NCBI RefSeq assembly: GCF_023566055.1
Contig: NZ_JALIQP010000001.1
Location: forward strand, 1,076,059 to 1,140,058
DNA length: 64,000 bases
Source: Halosolutus amylolyticus
GTDB lineage: Archaea; Halobacteriota; Halobacteria; Halobacteriales; Natrialbaceae
Direction: 5' to 3'
Shown: positions 53,186-62,170 of the stretch, one piece after another
Layout: each line of letters starts with the position of its first letter
Numbering within the stretch: position 1 is the stretch's first letter
Position numbers and translations under genes: made by a program
The notes under the pieces: model-generated
Told to the model about the DNA's origin: nothing
What the model saw: only the letters and a program-made list of their open reading frames with translations
Databases searched by the model: none

Positions 53186-53263
53186 TACGGATCGTTGTAA
53201 CGTTTTACCGGTGATCGCCGCCCCGGTCGGGCGGTCACCGGTGAAGAATCACGACGGACCGTA
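53186..53263. repeat. 78-bp TACGG-type palindrome after the transporter gene
   Basis: It starts TACGGATCGTTGTAAC and ends ACGACGGACCGTA, with a strong central stem ACCGGTGATCGCC / GGCGGTCACCGGT. The preceding TGA is the transporter stop codon. It could act as a terminator as well as being a mobile palindrome. Confidence 0.75.
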
Positions 53264-53403
53264 CGAGCGCTCGGCCGGTGTTCTCGGACCACCGTTTTTA
53301 CCGGGACGACCGACGCGGCGATCCAGCCCTTTCCCGGTCGGCCCAATGGTCGCCGGCCCCCGTCGTCCATTACCGGGTGATATTGAGAGCTTGTCTCACA
53401 GAA

Positions 53404-53595
53404 CTATTAAGTGCCGTCTCGGTAATTGTATCTCATATGGCAACCGCCAGTACGCAGGAGGTTCGCGCCGCGATCGAGTCGCTTCGACGTCTCGGGGCCA
53501 GTATCGCGATCTTCCTCTGTACAGTTACACTGGCGGACGTCGCTCCGATGCGAGGCGGGAAACGCACTCGCGTCGGACACGTTCTCTGGGGATAA
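53404..53595 (+). promoter_or_regulatory. Promoter and possible leader ORF upstream of the E1 genes
   Basis: CTATTAAG at 53404-53411 fits a TATA box. Transcription from it would start near ATG 53437, which opens a 52-residue frame (MATASTQEVRAAIESLRRLG...) ending at 53595, 88 nt before the E1 alpha gene. Whether this short ORF is translated or is only a long 5' leader is unclear. The rest of 53264-53683 shows no gene. Confidence 0.35.
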
Positions 53596-53683
53596 CTCGC
53601 GGGATTCGTTCCCACCGATCCCGGGGGTACCCAGACTGGCCGTGGTACAGACCCCCGAGTAGTCACCGGTCCACACACCACCA

Positions 53684-54832
53684 ATGAGCGCATACGACGA
53701 CGCAGACCAGCACGTGAATAGCGAGCCCACGCAACTCGACGACGACCCGATCCGGGTCCTGGACGAGGACGGGAACGTCCTCCCGAACGCGGCGGTTCCG
53801 GATCTCTCGGACGAAGAGTTGCTGGCGATGTACGAAGATATCGCGCTCGCACGCCGGTTCGACCAGCGTGCGATCAGCCTCCAGCGGCAGGGCCGCATCG
53901 CGACCTACGCGCCGATGACGGGCCAGGAAGGGGCCCAGGTTGCGACGAGCTACGCCCTCGACGACCAGGACTGGCTGTTCCCGACCTACCGCGAGCACGC
54001 AGCCAAGTACGTCCACGGGATGAGCCTCGAGTCACTCCTGAAACCGCTTCGTGGCATCCGAGAGGGGTACGCGATCCCGGATGACGTCAACGTCATGCCG
54101 GAGTACATCCCAATTGCGACGCAGTTGCCCCAGGCGATGGGGATGGCCTGGGGGCAGCAACTCCAGGGTCAGACCGACAGCGCCGTCCTGTGTCACTTCG
54201 GGGACGGGGCGACCTCCGAAGGCGACTTCCACGAAGGGCTGAACTTCGCCGGCGTGTTCGACGTCCCCGCCGTGTTCGTCTGCAACAACAACCAGTGGGC
54301 CATCTCCGTGCCTCGAGACCGGCAAACTGCGAGCGAAACGATCGCGCAGAAAGCCGCCGCCTACGGTCTCGAGGGCGTTCGCGTCGACGGACTCGATCCG
54401 CTCGCCATGTACGCGGTTACGCGCGATGCACTCGCGAAGGCGAAAAACCCGACCGGTGACGAACGGCGGCCGACGCTCATCGAGGCGGTCCAGTACCGCT
54501 ACGGTGCCCACACGACTGCGGACGATCCGTCGGTCTACCGCGAGGAAGACGAGGCGGACGCGTGGCGACAGAAAGACCCCCTCGACCGCCTCCGGAACTA
54601 CCTGTCCGCGGAGGGAATCCTCGACGAGGCGGTCGACGCCGAGATCGACGATCGGGTCGATGCCCAGATCGACGATGCGCTGGCGACCGTCGAGGCCGTC
54701 GAGACCGATCCGGAGCGGATCTTCGAACACGTCTACGAGGAGATGCCCGAGCGGCTTCGCGAGCAGCGGGACGAACTGCTCGCGCTCCGCGACAAGTACG
54801 GCGACGACGCGTTCTCGGAGGTGCTAGAATGA
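53684..54832 (+). CDS. 2-oxoacid dehydrogenase E1, alpha subunit (TPP-dependent)
   Basis: This 382-residue protein starts MSAYDDADQHVNSEP. The TPP/Mg motif is GDGATSEGDFHEGLNFAGVF followed by NNNQWAIS. TGQEGAQVATSYALDDQDWL then PTYREHA and YRYGAHTTADDPSVYREEDE (phospho-loop region) are typical of PdhA/AcoA/BkdA1. With the beta subunit it decarboxylates a 2-oxoacid or acetoin-like substrate. No E2 or E3 gene is nearby, so those would have to be shared from elsewhere. Confidence 0.92.
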   Translation: MSAYDDADQHVNSEPTQLDDDPIRVLDEDGNVLPNAAVPDLSDEELLAMYEDIALARRFDQRAISLQRQGRIATYAPMTGQEGAQVATSYALDDQDWLFPTYREHAAKYVHGMSLESLLKPLRGIREGYAIPDDVNVMPEYIPIATQLPQAMGMAWGQQLQGQTDSAVLCHFGDGATSEGDFHEGLNFAGVFDVPAVFVCNNNQWAISVPRDRQTASETIAQKAAAYGLEGVRVDGLDPLAMYAVTRDALAKAKNPTGDERRPTLIEAVQYRYGAHTTADDPSVYREEDEADAWRQKDPLDRLRNYLSAEGILDEAVDAEIDDRVDAQIDDALATVEAVETDPERIFEHVYEEMPERLREQRDELLALRDKYGDDAFSEVLE

Positions 54833-55845
54833 GTTCGGCCACGAGGGCAACCGCCGAGTCCGGGACGGACAGTCTGACGATCGTCGAGGCGGTTCGCGAC
54901 GGACTCTACACGGAGATGTCGGCGGACGAGTCCGTCATGGTACTGGGCGAGGACGTCGGGAAGAACGGCGGCGTCTTCCGCGCGACCGAGGCGTTGTACG
55001 AGGAGTTCGGCGGAGATCGCGTCGTCGACACGCCGCTCGCGGAGTCCGGCATCGTCGGCACGGCGATCGGGCTGGCGCTGTCCGGGATGCGGCCGGTTGC
55101 GGAGATGCAGTTCATGGGCTTTTCGTACCCCGCGTTCGATCAACTCGTCAGTCACGCCGCCCGGATGCGGAGTCGGAGCCACGGCCAGTACTCGGTCCCG
55201 ATGGTGGTCCGGGCACCGTACGGCGGTGGCATCCGGGCACCCGAACACCACTCGGAGTCCAAGGAGGCCTTCTTCGTTCACGAACCCGGGCTGAAGGTCG
55301 TCTCCCCGAGCACGCCGTCCGACGCGAAGGGACTGCTCATCGCGTCCATCCGGGATCCGGACCCGGTCGTCTTCCTCGAGCCAAAGCTGCTCTACCGCGC
55401 GTTCCGCGAGGACGTTCCGACGGGCAGGTACGAGGTGCCGCTGAGCGACGCCGCGATCAGGCGGACGGGGACCGACGTCACGGTGTACACGTGGGGGGCG
55501 ATGACTCGCCCGAGCCTCATCGCCGCGGACAACGTCGCCGAGGAGCACGGCATCGACGTCGAAGTCGTCGATCTCCGCACGCTGTCCCCGCTGGACGTCG
55601 AGACGATCGTCGACTCGTTCACGAAGACCGGCCGGGCCGCGATCGTCCACGAAGCGCCGAAAACCGGCGGCGTCGGCGCGGAAGTGGCGACGACCATCCA
55701 GGAGCACGCGCTCTGCTATCAGGAGGCCCCGATCGAGCGCATCACCGGGTTCGACGCGCCGATGCCGTTGCACGCGCTCGAGGACTACTATCTCCCGCAG
55801 GCCGTCCATATCCAGGAAGGGATACTCGAGGCCGTCGCCTTTTGA
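54829..55845 (+). CDS. 2-oxoacid dehydrogenase E1, beta subunit
   Basis: This 338-residue partner of E1 alpha overlaps it by four bases (ATGA). Motifs are VMVLGEDVGKNGGVFRATEA, TPLAESGIVGTAIGLALSGM, PVAEMQFMGFSYPAFDQLVS, and the C-terminal YTWGAMTRPSLIAADNVAEE. It forms the heterotetramer with the catalytic TPP site at the interface. Assignment to pyruvate, branched-chain or acetoin cannot be made from sequence. Confidence 0.93.
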   Translation: MSSATRATAESGTDSLTIVEAVRDGLYTEMSADESVMVLGEDVGKNGGVFRATEALYEEFGGDRVVDTPLAESGIVGTAIGLALSGMRPVAEMQFMGFSYPAFDQLVSHAARMRSRSHGQYSVPMVVRAPYGGGIRAPEHHSESKEAFFVHEPGLKVVSPSTPSDAKGLLIASIRDPDPVVFLEPKLLYRAFREDVPTGRYEVPLSDAAIRRTGTDVTVYTWGAMTRPSLIAADNVAEEHGIDVEVVDLRTLSPLDVETIVDSFTKTGRAAIVHEAPKTGGVGAEVATTIQEHALCYQEAPIERITGFDAPMPLHALEDYYLPQAVHIQEGILEAVAF

Positions 55846-55950
55846 CGGCGAAACGCGAGCGGGTCGACCGCTGACCCACGGTCGCCGACGGCGACGGCCG
55901 GAGTCGCCCATTCACCAACGATTAAGACGGTCGTCACGAATGTGTACTGT

Positions 55951-56958
55951 ATGCAACTCGGGACCGGGCTGTTTACCGCCCAGCGGCGGCCGGACGACGA
56001 TCGCGAGGCGAGCGAACTGTACGACGAACTGCTGGCGCTGACTCGCGAGATCGAGGCCGCCGGACTCGACAGCGCGTGGGTCTCCGAACACCACTTCGCG
56101 GACGACGACTACCTCTCGGGGACGATGCCGGTGCTCGGTGCGATGGCCGCCGAAACCGAGACCCTGGAGATCGGCAGTTGCGTCGCGCTCGGGCCGCTGT
56201 ACGATCCGATCCGGCTCGCGGAAGACGCCGCGACCGTCGATCTGCTCGCCGCCGGCCGGCTGACGTTCGGGCTCGCGATCGGGTCGAACCCACGCGAGTT
56301 CGACGCGTTCGGCGTCCCGCGGGACCAGCGGGCCGATCGACTCGCCGACCTCGTGCCGTTCCTCCGGGCGGCCTGGAGCGAGGGCGAACTCGGCTACGAA
56401 TCCGGCTTCCACGACGTTCCGGACGACGTCTCGATCACGCCGAAACCGGACGACGGAGACGTTCCGATCATGCTCGGCGGCGCGGCCAAACCGGCCGTCC
56501 GGCGGGCGGCCCGGACCGCGGACGCGTGGTGTGCGCCCTCCTCGCTCTCGGTCGAGGGGGTGCGAAAGCGCGTCGAGGACATTCGACGAGTCCGCGAGGC
56601 GGACGGTCTCGAGGACGACTTCACCATCTACGTCCTCCAGCACGGGTGGGTCGGCGACTCTCGCGAGGACGCCTGGGCGACGATGCGCGAGGGCTACTTC
56701 TACATTCAGCGGCGCTACGAGGAACTCTTCTCCGGCGAGGACGTCGACGAACTCGACGACGAGCGAAAACGGGACCTGAAGAAACAGGCTATCTTCGGGA
56801 CCCCGTCGCAGGTCGTCGACGAACTCGAGACCTACCGCGACGCGCTCGGCGACGACGTGCACTTCATCTTCCGCACCTACCATCCCGGTGTCGGAACCGA
56901 GGCGATGATCGACTGCGTCCACCGTCTCGGCGACGAGGTGGCCCCCGAACTCCGGTAA
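55951..56958 (+). CDS. LLM-class (luciferase-like) flavin/F420 oxidoreductase
   Basis: This 335-residue luciferase-fold protein has AAGLDSAWVSEHHFADDDYL (the EHH motif of the monooxygenase-type group), LEIGSCVALGPLYDPIRLAE and RLTFGLAIGSNPREFDAFGV. The EHHF motif is closer to LuxA-like monooxygenases than to F420 dehydrogenases. ATG 55951 (MQLGTGLF) is preferred over a GTG three codons earlier. It follows the E1 genes and may be part of the same pathway. Confidence 0.87.
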   Translation: MQLGTGLFTAQRRPDDDREASELYDELLALTREIEAAGLDSAWVSEHHFADDDYLSGTMPVLGAMAAETETLEIGSCVALGPLYDPIRLAEDAATVDLLAAGRLTFGLAIGSNPREFDAFGVPRDQRADRLADLVPFLRAAWSEGELGYESGFHDVPDDVSITPKPDDGDVPIMLGGAAKPAVRRAARTADAWCAPSSLSVEGVRKRVEDIRRVREADGLEDDFTIYVLQHGWVGDSREDAWATMREGYFYIQRRYEELFSGEDVDELDDERKRDLKKQAIFGTPSQVVDELETYRDALGDDVHFIFRTYHPGVGTEAMIDCVHRLGDEVAPELR

Positions 56959-57053
56959 CCTCCCGGCTCACGGCTCTCGATCGGCACGGCGCCGTCGCGG
57001 ATGCGCTGGCTCTGCTGGTCTCGCGATCGGGGACGGCGTCTCCGCAGGTGCCG

Positions 57054-58328
57054 TCAGTGATCGATGACGGTTATCTCCTCGACCGGCCACTGGCTCAGGA
57101 TTTCGACGCCGTTCTCGCGGACGACGACCATCTCTTCGACGCGAACGCCCTGCCGATCGGCGGGCTCCTGGGTCTCGACGGCCATCGTCATCCCCTCCTC
57201 GATCTCGATCGGGTGGTCGGGCGAGAGGCCGCGCCAGATCAGCGGCACCTCGTACAGCTGGAGTCCGAGGCCGTGGGCCCAGTGGTTGGTCGTCATCTGC
57301 CAGTGCTCGTCGGCGTCGTAGTAGTCGGCGTGCTCGCCTTCCATGTCGGGGAAGCCCTGGGCGATCTCGTCGGTGGTCGCGCCGGGTTCGATGCGCTCGA
57401 GCACGTCGTAGAGATTGTCACGGGCGGTTTCGTAGGCTTCTTTCTGGGCCTCGGTCGGGTCGCCCATCGAGAAGGTTCGGTAGTAACACGATCGGTAGCC
57501 GAGGTAGCCGATATTGTAAAAGTCGGCGTAGACGAGATCGCCCGGCCGGATCATCCGATCGGTGGTGTTCGCCTGGTGTTTCGGCCACGTGTTCGGGCCG
57601 GAGGTGAGGTAGCCGCCGCCGACGAACGCGCCGTGGCGCCAGAGTTCGTTCACGGCCTCGCCCCACACCTCGGTCTCGCGCATGCCCGGTTTCGCCTCCT
57701 CGGTGATCCGCTGGAAGCCGGCCTCGCAGATCGCCGCGACCATCCGTAGACACTCGATCTCGTCGTCGGTCTTGACCTTCCGGGCGTCCTCCATGATCGT
57801 CGTGCAGGTGTCGACGTCGGTCTCGAGTCCCTGGTCCTCGAGCGCCGCGAGCAGGCCCCGATTGCCGACGTCGACGCCGAGCGTCTCGTCGGTGACGCCG
57901 TACTCGGACATCGCCTCGGCGACGCCCTCGGCCATCGTCTCGAGCAGGAACTGGCGGGCGGAGTCGCGGCCGGACGCGCGCGGAACGTTCCCGAGACCGG
58001 GACAGGCGTACCGGACGTCGTGCAGCCAGGGGCAGTTGAACCGCTGATTGCTTGCGTGGTCGGCGGTATCCCAGTGGACGACGTCGCCTCCCTCGGTCAA
58101 CAGGGTGTAGTGGTCCGCGCCGCTGCCGCCGGTCATCGCCAGCCCCGTCACGTAGCGGATGTTCGGGTCCGACAGCAGTAACATCGCCCCGAGATCCGTC
58201 TCCTGAAGCCGTTCGAGCGCCCGGTCCTTGCGTTCCTCCCGGAGCCGTCGGGTGTCGATCCGTTCTTCCCAGTCGACGGCCTGCGTGCCGCGGGTTCCCT
58301 CCATGAAGCGCCGCTCGTAGCCGGTCAT
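57054..58328 (-). CDS. M24-fold (creatinase/prolidase-like) enzyme with altered metal ligands
   Basis: This 424-residue pita-bread protein has an N-terminal creatinase_N domain (ALERLQETDLGAMLLLSDPN then IRYVTGL) and a C-terminal domain with SGPNTWPKHQANTTDRMIRP, YADFYNIGYLGYRSCYYRTF, WAHGLGLQLYEVPLIWRG and MTMAVETQEP...RVEEMVVV. At the usual second metal Asp (x-x-R-T) there is Cys281, while Asp269, His352, Glu385 and Glu398/399 remain. It is therefore unlikely to be an ordinary dipeptidase; a creatinase- or DddP-lyase-like reaction is possible. It is last in a minus-strand operon. Confidence 0.8.
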   Translation of the reverse strand: MTGYERRFMEGTRGTQAVDWEERIDTRRLREERKDRALERLQETDLGAMLLLSDPNIRYVTGLAMTGGSGADHYTLLTEGGDVVHWDTADHASNQRFNCPWLHDVRYACPGLGNVPRASGRDSARQFLLETMAEGVAEAMSEYGVTDETLGVDVGNRGLLAALEDQGLETDVDTCTTIMEDARKVKTDDEIECLRMVAAICEAGFQRITEEAKPGMRETEVWGEAVNELWRHGAFVGGGYLTSGPNTWPKHQANTTDRMIRPGDLVYADFYNIGYLGYRSCYYRTFSMGDPTEAQKEAYETARDNLYDVLERIEPGATTDEIAQGFPDMEGEHADYYDADEHWQMTTNHWAHGLGLQLYEVPLIWRGLSPDHPIEIEEGMTMAVETQEPADRQGVRVEEMVVVRENGVEILSQWPVEEITVIDH

Positions 58329-58447
58329 GTACGATCGTATCAACTGAGCCGAACCACATAAATCGTGGCGCTTCTCGCGATCGAGCGGTGACCCCCGCGG
58401 CGTTCGAGCGCGTCCCCTGGGTGGTCCCGGCCCGCACGGAGCGCCGA

Positions 58448-59416
58448 TCAGACCGGTTCGAGGCCGTTCTCCTCGCGCAACACGTTGATGTACTTCCGGA
58501 AGCCGGACTCGAGATCGTACTGGACCTCGTAGCCCAGATCTTCCTGTGCCTTCGTCATGTCGAGATTCTGTGTCCAGGGGAGTTCGCCGTCGTCCGAGAC
58601 GTCGACGTCGGCGTCGGGCACGATCGATTCGACGGCTTCGGCGGCCTCGCGGACCGTCGCGAGCACGCCGCGGACGTTGTAGACCCGCTGGCTCAGATCC
58701 GATTCCGGCGTAAAGGCCGCCTTCCGGAACGCCTGCGCGATGTCCTCGACGTGCTGCCAGTCGATCGCCTGATCGCCGTACTCGACGCTGTAGGGCTCGC
58801 CGAGCGCGGGCTTTTCGACGATGTTCGCCAGGAAGGCCGAGCCGCCGGTCTCGCGGTAGGGGCCGTAGGCGACGGTCGGCCGGAGCGCGACGTGATCGAG
58901 TCCGTAGTCCTCGTGGTAGACCCGCGCCTGGTGTTCGTTGTACTCCTTGGTCGCGCCGTAGAGCGTGTCGGGATAGACGAGTTCCGTCTCGTCGATCCAC
59001 TCGGCGTCGTAGTTCTCGGGCGGGGCGTACGCCGCCGCCGACGAGGCCCAGGCGACGCGCTCGACCTGGTCGTCGAGCGTTCGAGCCGCTTCGAAGACGT
59101 TGTTCGTCCCCATGACGTTCACGTCGGCCGCGGCGCGGGGGTTCTCGCGTGCGGTCGTCGTCAACAGCGCGGCCAGGTGGACGATGTGGGTCGTGCCAGT
59201 CTCCTTGACCGCCCGGATCACGTCGGTCGGCTCCGAGACGTCGCCGCGTCGCACCGTCACGTCGTCGGCGACGCCGAGTTTCTCGAGGATCTCCGTGTCC
59301 GTCGAGAGGTCGTACGCCACGACGTCGTGGCCGTGTTCGAGCAGGTCCTGTACCACGTAGGAACCGATGAATCCGGTTCCGCCCGTTACCAGTACGGTCG
59401 TATCGGTGTCGTTCAT
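58448..59416 (-). CDS. NAD-dependent epimerase/dehydratase (extended SDR)
   Basis: This 322-residue extended SDR has VLVTGGTGFIGSYVVQDLLE, HLAALLTTTARENPRAAADV, the catalytic Ser in AWASSAAAYAPPEN and YGATKEYNEHQARVYHED (Tyr and Lys). It resembles nucleotide-sugar epimerases, but the neighbours are catabolic, so it could act on a non-sugar substrate as some L-threonine-dehydrogenase-type relatives do. It lies 119 nt before the M24 gene on the same strand. Confidence 0.86.
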   Translation of the reverse strand: MNDTDTTVLVTGGTGFIGSYVVQDLLEHGHDVVAYDLSTDTEILEKLGVADDVTVRRGDVSEPTDVIRAVKETGTTHIVHLAALLTTTARENPRAAADVNVMGTNNVFEAARTLDDQVERVAWASSAAAYAPPENYDAEWIDETELVYPDTLYGATKEYNEHQARVYHEDYGLDHVALRPTVAYGPYRETGGSAFLANIVEKPALGEPYSVEYGDQAIDWQHVEDIAQAFRKAAFTPESDLSQRVYNVRGVLATVREAAEAVESIVPDADVDVSDDGELPWTQNLDMTKAQEDLGYEVQYDLESGFRKYINVLREENGLEPV

Positions 59417-59485
59417 GTCTGGATGATAGTTCGATGGGTCACGTATAGGTTGGTGTTCGTTCGCACGGCGATGCTCGGGGTCGCA

Positions 59486-61183
59486 TTACTCGTGGAGCCC
59501 CCCGACCGACTCGTAGAACGAGGACGCCAGCGTGTCGGCCATGTCCGCCTCGCGATCGATCCGGACGTCGAGGACGTGAGGGACGTCGGCCGCTTTCCCA
59601 TCCTCGAGCGCCCCGACGAGGTCGTCGGGGTCGGTCACGCGCCGACCGACCGCGCCGAACGCCTCGGCGACTTTCACGAAGTCCGTGTCGTGGAACTCGA
59701 CGCCCGCGATGTCGCCGTCCTCGCCCTGCATCTGGCGCACCATGCCGAGGCTGGTGTCGTTCAGGACGACGAACGTCGGGGCGACGCCGTACTCGACGGC
59801 CGTCTCGACGCTGTTCATCGTCATCGAGAAGCCGCCGTCGCCGGCGACGGCGATCACGTCCTCGCCGGTCGTCAGCGCCGCCGACACTGCGGCCGGGTTC
59901 GCCCACCCCATCCCGCCGACGCCGCCGCTCCCGAAGTAGGTGCGGACCGCCGGCGTCTGGAGGTAGTACAGCAGCCAGAACCGGTTGTTCCCGGAATCGG
60001 CCGTGACGATCGTCTCCTCGTCGACGACCGACTCGATCGCTTTGACCGCGCGCTGGGGTGCGATCGGGGTCGAGTCGTCCTCGCACTCGGGCGCAGTGAA
60101 CCACTCCCGGGCCTCGGCGGCCCGATCGATCGCCCACCCGTTGTCCCCGCCGCCGGCCTCGGCGAGTGCGGCCAGACTCTCCGTCGCGTCGCCGATGAGG
60201 CCCACGTCCGCGGGGTAGACCCAGCCGGCGTTTCGCGTGTCGACGTCCGCGTGAACGATCGTCTGCTCGTCGGGTCGGATGAACCCGGGCGCCTGCCAGT
60301 TAGTGTCCATCGGGTTCAGCCGGCAGCCGACGACGAGCAACGCGTCAGCCTCGCTGACGACCTGGTTCGCACCCTCGTGGCCGAACGAGCCCATGACGCC
60401 CACGGCCCGCTCGTCCGTCTCCGGGTAGGTCGACTTCCCGAGATACGAGGTCGCGACGGCGCAGTCGTAGGCCTCGGCGACCGCCGCGAGTTCGTCGTAG
60501 GCCCCCGCGGCGTGGACGCCGTTGCCCGCGACGATCACCGGCCGATCGGCCGCCTCGAGCGCCTCGGCGGCCGCGACGGTGTCCCGGGCGGTCGGCGCGG
60601 CGTCCCAGGTCCGGGTCTGGGCGCGCGCGTCCCAGGCGGGTGGCGTCCGATCGGTCGGGACGTCGCCCGTGACCGCGTCGCCGTCGAGGATCACCGCCGT
60701 GGGGCCTGGCCGGCCGGCGACGGCGTGTTTGAACGCCAACTGGGTCGAGCGTACCGTCTCGACGGGCGTGCGCGGGAACCACCACTCCTTGCTCACGCCG
60801 TCGAGGATGTTCGGCAGGCTGAACCCGCCGTAGTCGCCCCGGGCCTGCTGGTAGGGTGCGAGCGTCGAGTACTCGCCGCGTTCGGAGGCTTCCGTGAGTA
60901 CGACCATCGGCGACGACGACAGCCGCGCCTCCATCTGGCCGATCAGTCCCAGACTCCCGATCCACGGTCCCTGCCCGGCGAGGACGCCCGGATCGCCGGT
61001 CAGCCGACCGTACATCTCGGCCATCACGCTCGCCTCGCGTTCGTCGCGCGGGCGGACGAGGTCCACGTCCGAGTCCGGGAGGTGTTCGAGCAGTTCGATC
61101 ACCCGCCCGCCCGGGTAGCCGAAGACGTACTCGACGCCGAGGTCCTCGAGAGTCTCGACGAGTGCGTTGGCCGTGGTCGTCAT
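59486..61183 (-). CDS. TPP enzyme of the acetolactate synthase / benzoylformate decarboxylase family
   Basis: This 565-residue protein has three domains: PYR (1-170) with VEYVFGYPGGRVIELLEHLP and the active-site Glu in RPRDEREASVMAEMYGRLTG; a central DHS-like domain (200-330); and a PP domain with AGDGGFSMTMNSVETAVEYG and FVVLNDTSLGMVRQM (Mg/TPP motif GDG...ND). It is a decarboxylase, ligase or synthase of unknown substrate, not a canonical IlvB (no ilv neighbours, no IlvN). It overlaps the upstream EthD gene by four bases. Confidence 0.88.
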   Translation of the reverse strand: MTTTANALVETLEDLGVEYVFGYPGGRVIELLEHLPDSDVDLVRPRDEREASVMAEMYGRLTGDPGVLAGQGPWIGSLGLIGQMEARLSSSPMVVLTEASERGEYSTLAPYQQARGDYGGFSLPNILDGVSKEWWFPRTPVETVRSTQLAFKHAVAGRPGPTAVILDGDAVTGDVPTDRTPPAWDARAQTRTWDAAPTARDTVAAAEALEAADRPVIVAGNGVHAAGAYDELAAVAEAYDCAVATSYLGKSTYPETDERAVGVMGSFGHEGANQVVSEADALLVVGCRLNPMDTNWQAPGFIRPDEQTIVHADVDTRNAGWVYPADVGLIGDATESLAALAEAGGGDNGWAIDRAAEAREWFTAPECEDDSTPIAPQRAVKAIESVVDEETIVTADSGNNRFWLLYYLQTPAVRTYFGSGGVGGMGWANPAAVSAALTTGEDVIAVAGDGGFSMTMNSVETAVEYGVAPTFVVLNDTSLGMVRQMQGEDGDIAGVEFHDTDFVKVAEAFGAVGRRVTDPDDLVGALEDGKAADVPHVLDVRIDREADMADTLASSFYESVGGLHE

Positions 61184-61503
61184 TCCTCGGGGGCGACGTG
61201 GACGGTTTCTTCGACGACCATCCGCGGACCGGCACCGAGGTCGACGAACTCGGCCGCGTCGGCCTGGACCTCCCGTCCGACGTCGGAGTCGAAGGCCTCG
61301 GCCATCGCCGCCTCGCTCTCGAATGTGAGTTCGAGGACGCCGTCGTACTCCGCGCGGTCCGGGTCGGTCGGGACGGACGTGCTGTACCGGACCAGCCCCG
61401 GCAGTTCGCGCGCGAGGTCGGCGTGTTCTCCCTGCCATCGGTCGACGAACTCCTTGTGGCTGTACTCGTCCCGCCGGACGAGACACTCGACCAGTTGTAT
61501 CAT
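61180..61503 (-). CDS. EthD-family protein (single domain, 107 aa)
   Basis: This 107-residue dimeric alpha/beta-barrel protein has MIQLVECLVRRDEYSHKEFV, WQGEHADLARELPGLVRYS and EYDGVLELTFESEAAMAEAF. EthD proteins are found with monooxygenases and other catabolic enzymes. It is the first gene of the operon EthD - TPP enzyme - epimerase - M24. Relatives are the tandem EthD protein at 62171 on the other strand. Confidence 0.85.
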   Translation of the reverse strand: MIQLVECLVRRDEYSHKEFVDRWQGEHADLARELPGLVRYSTSVPTDPDRAEYDGVLELTFESEAAMAEAFDSDVGREVQADAAEFVDLGAGPRMVVEETVHVAPEE

Positions 61504-61620
61504 GCATCGTCACTGTTGTCCGCCGGCGACTTTGTTCTATCGGTGGGGCGTGTTCGCGTCGTCCGCGGTGAATGATACCGAATGCCAACTATTATGATCG
61601 CCGCCGATCGTTTCGGGCAT

Positions 61621-62106
61621 ATGACCGAACCGTCCGCAGGATCCGAGATGCCCCGGATGCGCATCGACCACGTCGGCATCGCCGTCGAATCGATCGAGGA
61701 CGCCGAAGCGCTGCTGTTCGTCCTCGGTTGCGAGAAGATCCACGAGGAATCGAGCGAGTACGGCGAGTTCACCTGGGCGACGTACGTCCTCGGGGACGCC
61801 TCCCGGATCGAACTGATCGCTCCCGACGACGGGTCGGAGTCGTTCCTGACCGCGTTTCTCGACCGCAACGGGCCCGGCCTCCACCACGTCACGCTCGAGG
61901 TCGCCGACCTCGCAACGGCGATCGACGTGCTAGATGCCCACGAGGTACGAGTCGTCGACCACGCGGAGTTCGATCACTGGGGAGAGGCGTTCGTTCCGCC
62001 GAGCAACCCGACCGGGGCGTTGCTCCAGTTGATGGAGTACGACGAGGGCTACGCGGCGCATCGCGTGGCCGGGGAACGGCTGTTCGTCGACGGCGATCCG
62101 CTCTGA
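61621..62106 (+). CDS. VOC-superfamily protein (methylmalonyl-CoA epimerase-like)
   Basis: This 161-residue protein has two beta-alpha-beta-beta-beta units: MRIDHVGIAVESIEDAEALL at the start and PGLHHVTLEVADLATAIDVL in the middle, with metal-ligand candidates His (IDHVGIA), Glu (SRIELIAP), His (HHVTLE) and Glu/Gln (LLQLMEY). It resembles methylmalonyl-CoA epimerases and glyoxalases. It is divergent from the EthD operon with 117 bp between. ATG 61621 is chosen. Confidence 0.84.
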   Translation: MTEPSAGSEMPRMRIDHVGIAVESIEDAEALLFVLGCEKIHEESSEYGEFTWATYVLGDASRIELIAPDDGSESFLTAFLDRNGPGLHHVTLEVADLATAIDVLDAHEVRVVDHAEFDHWGEAFVPPSNPTGALLQLMEYDEGYAAHRVAGERLFVDGDPL

Positions 62107-62170
62107 TCGCTCGACGAGCGTGGGTCCGGACCTCATGATTTATTGTCGAGTGCGCAAAACGTTCCACGTG

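Noticed and set aside
57054-58328. Firm call of DMSP lyase (DddP) for the M24 protein
   Set aside because: Several DddP metal residues are replaced and no DMSP-pathway neighbours are present. It is only mentioned as a possibility.
58388-61597. 1069-codon frame antisense to the epimerase and TPP genes
   Set aside because: It is again a mirror of real genes, with no family match visible.
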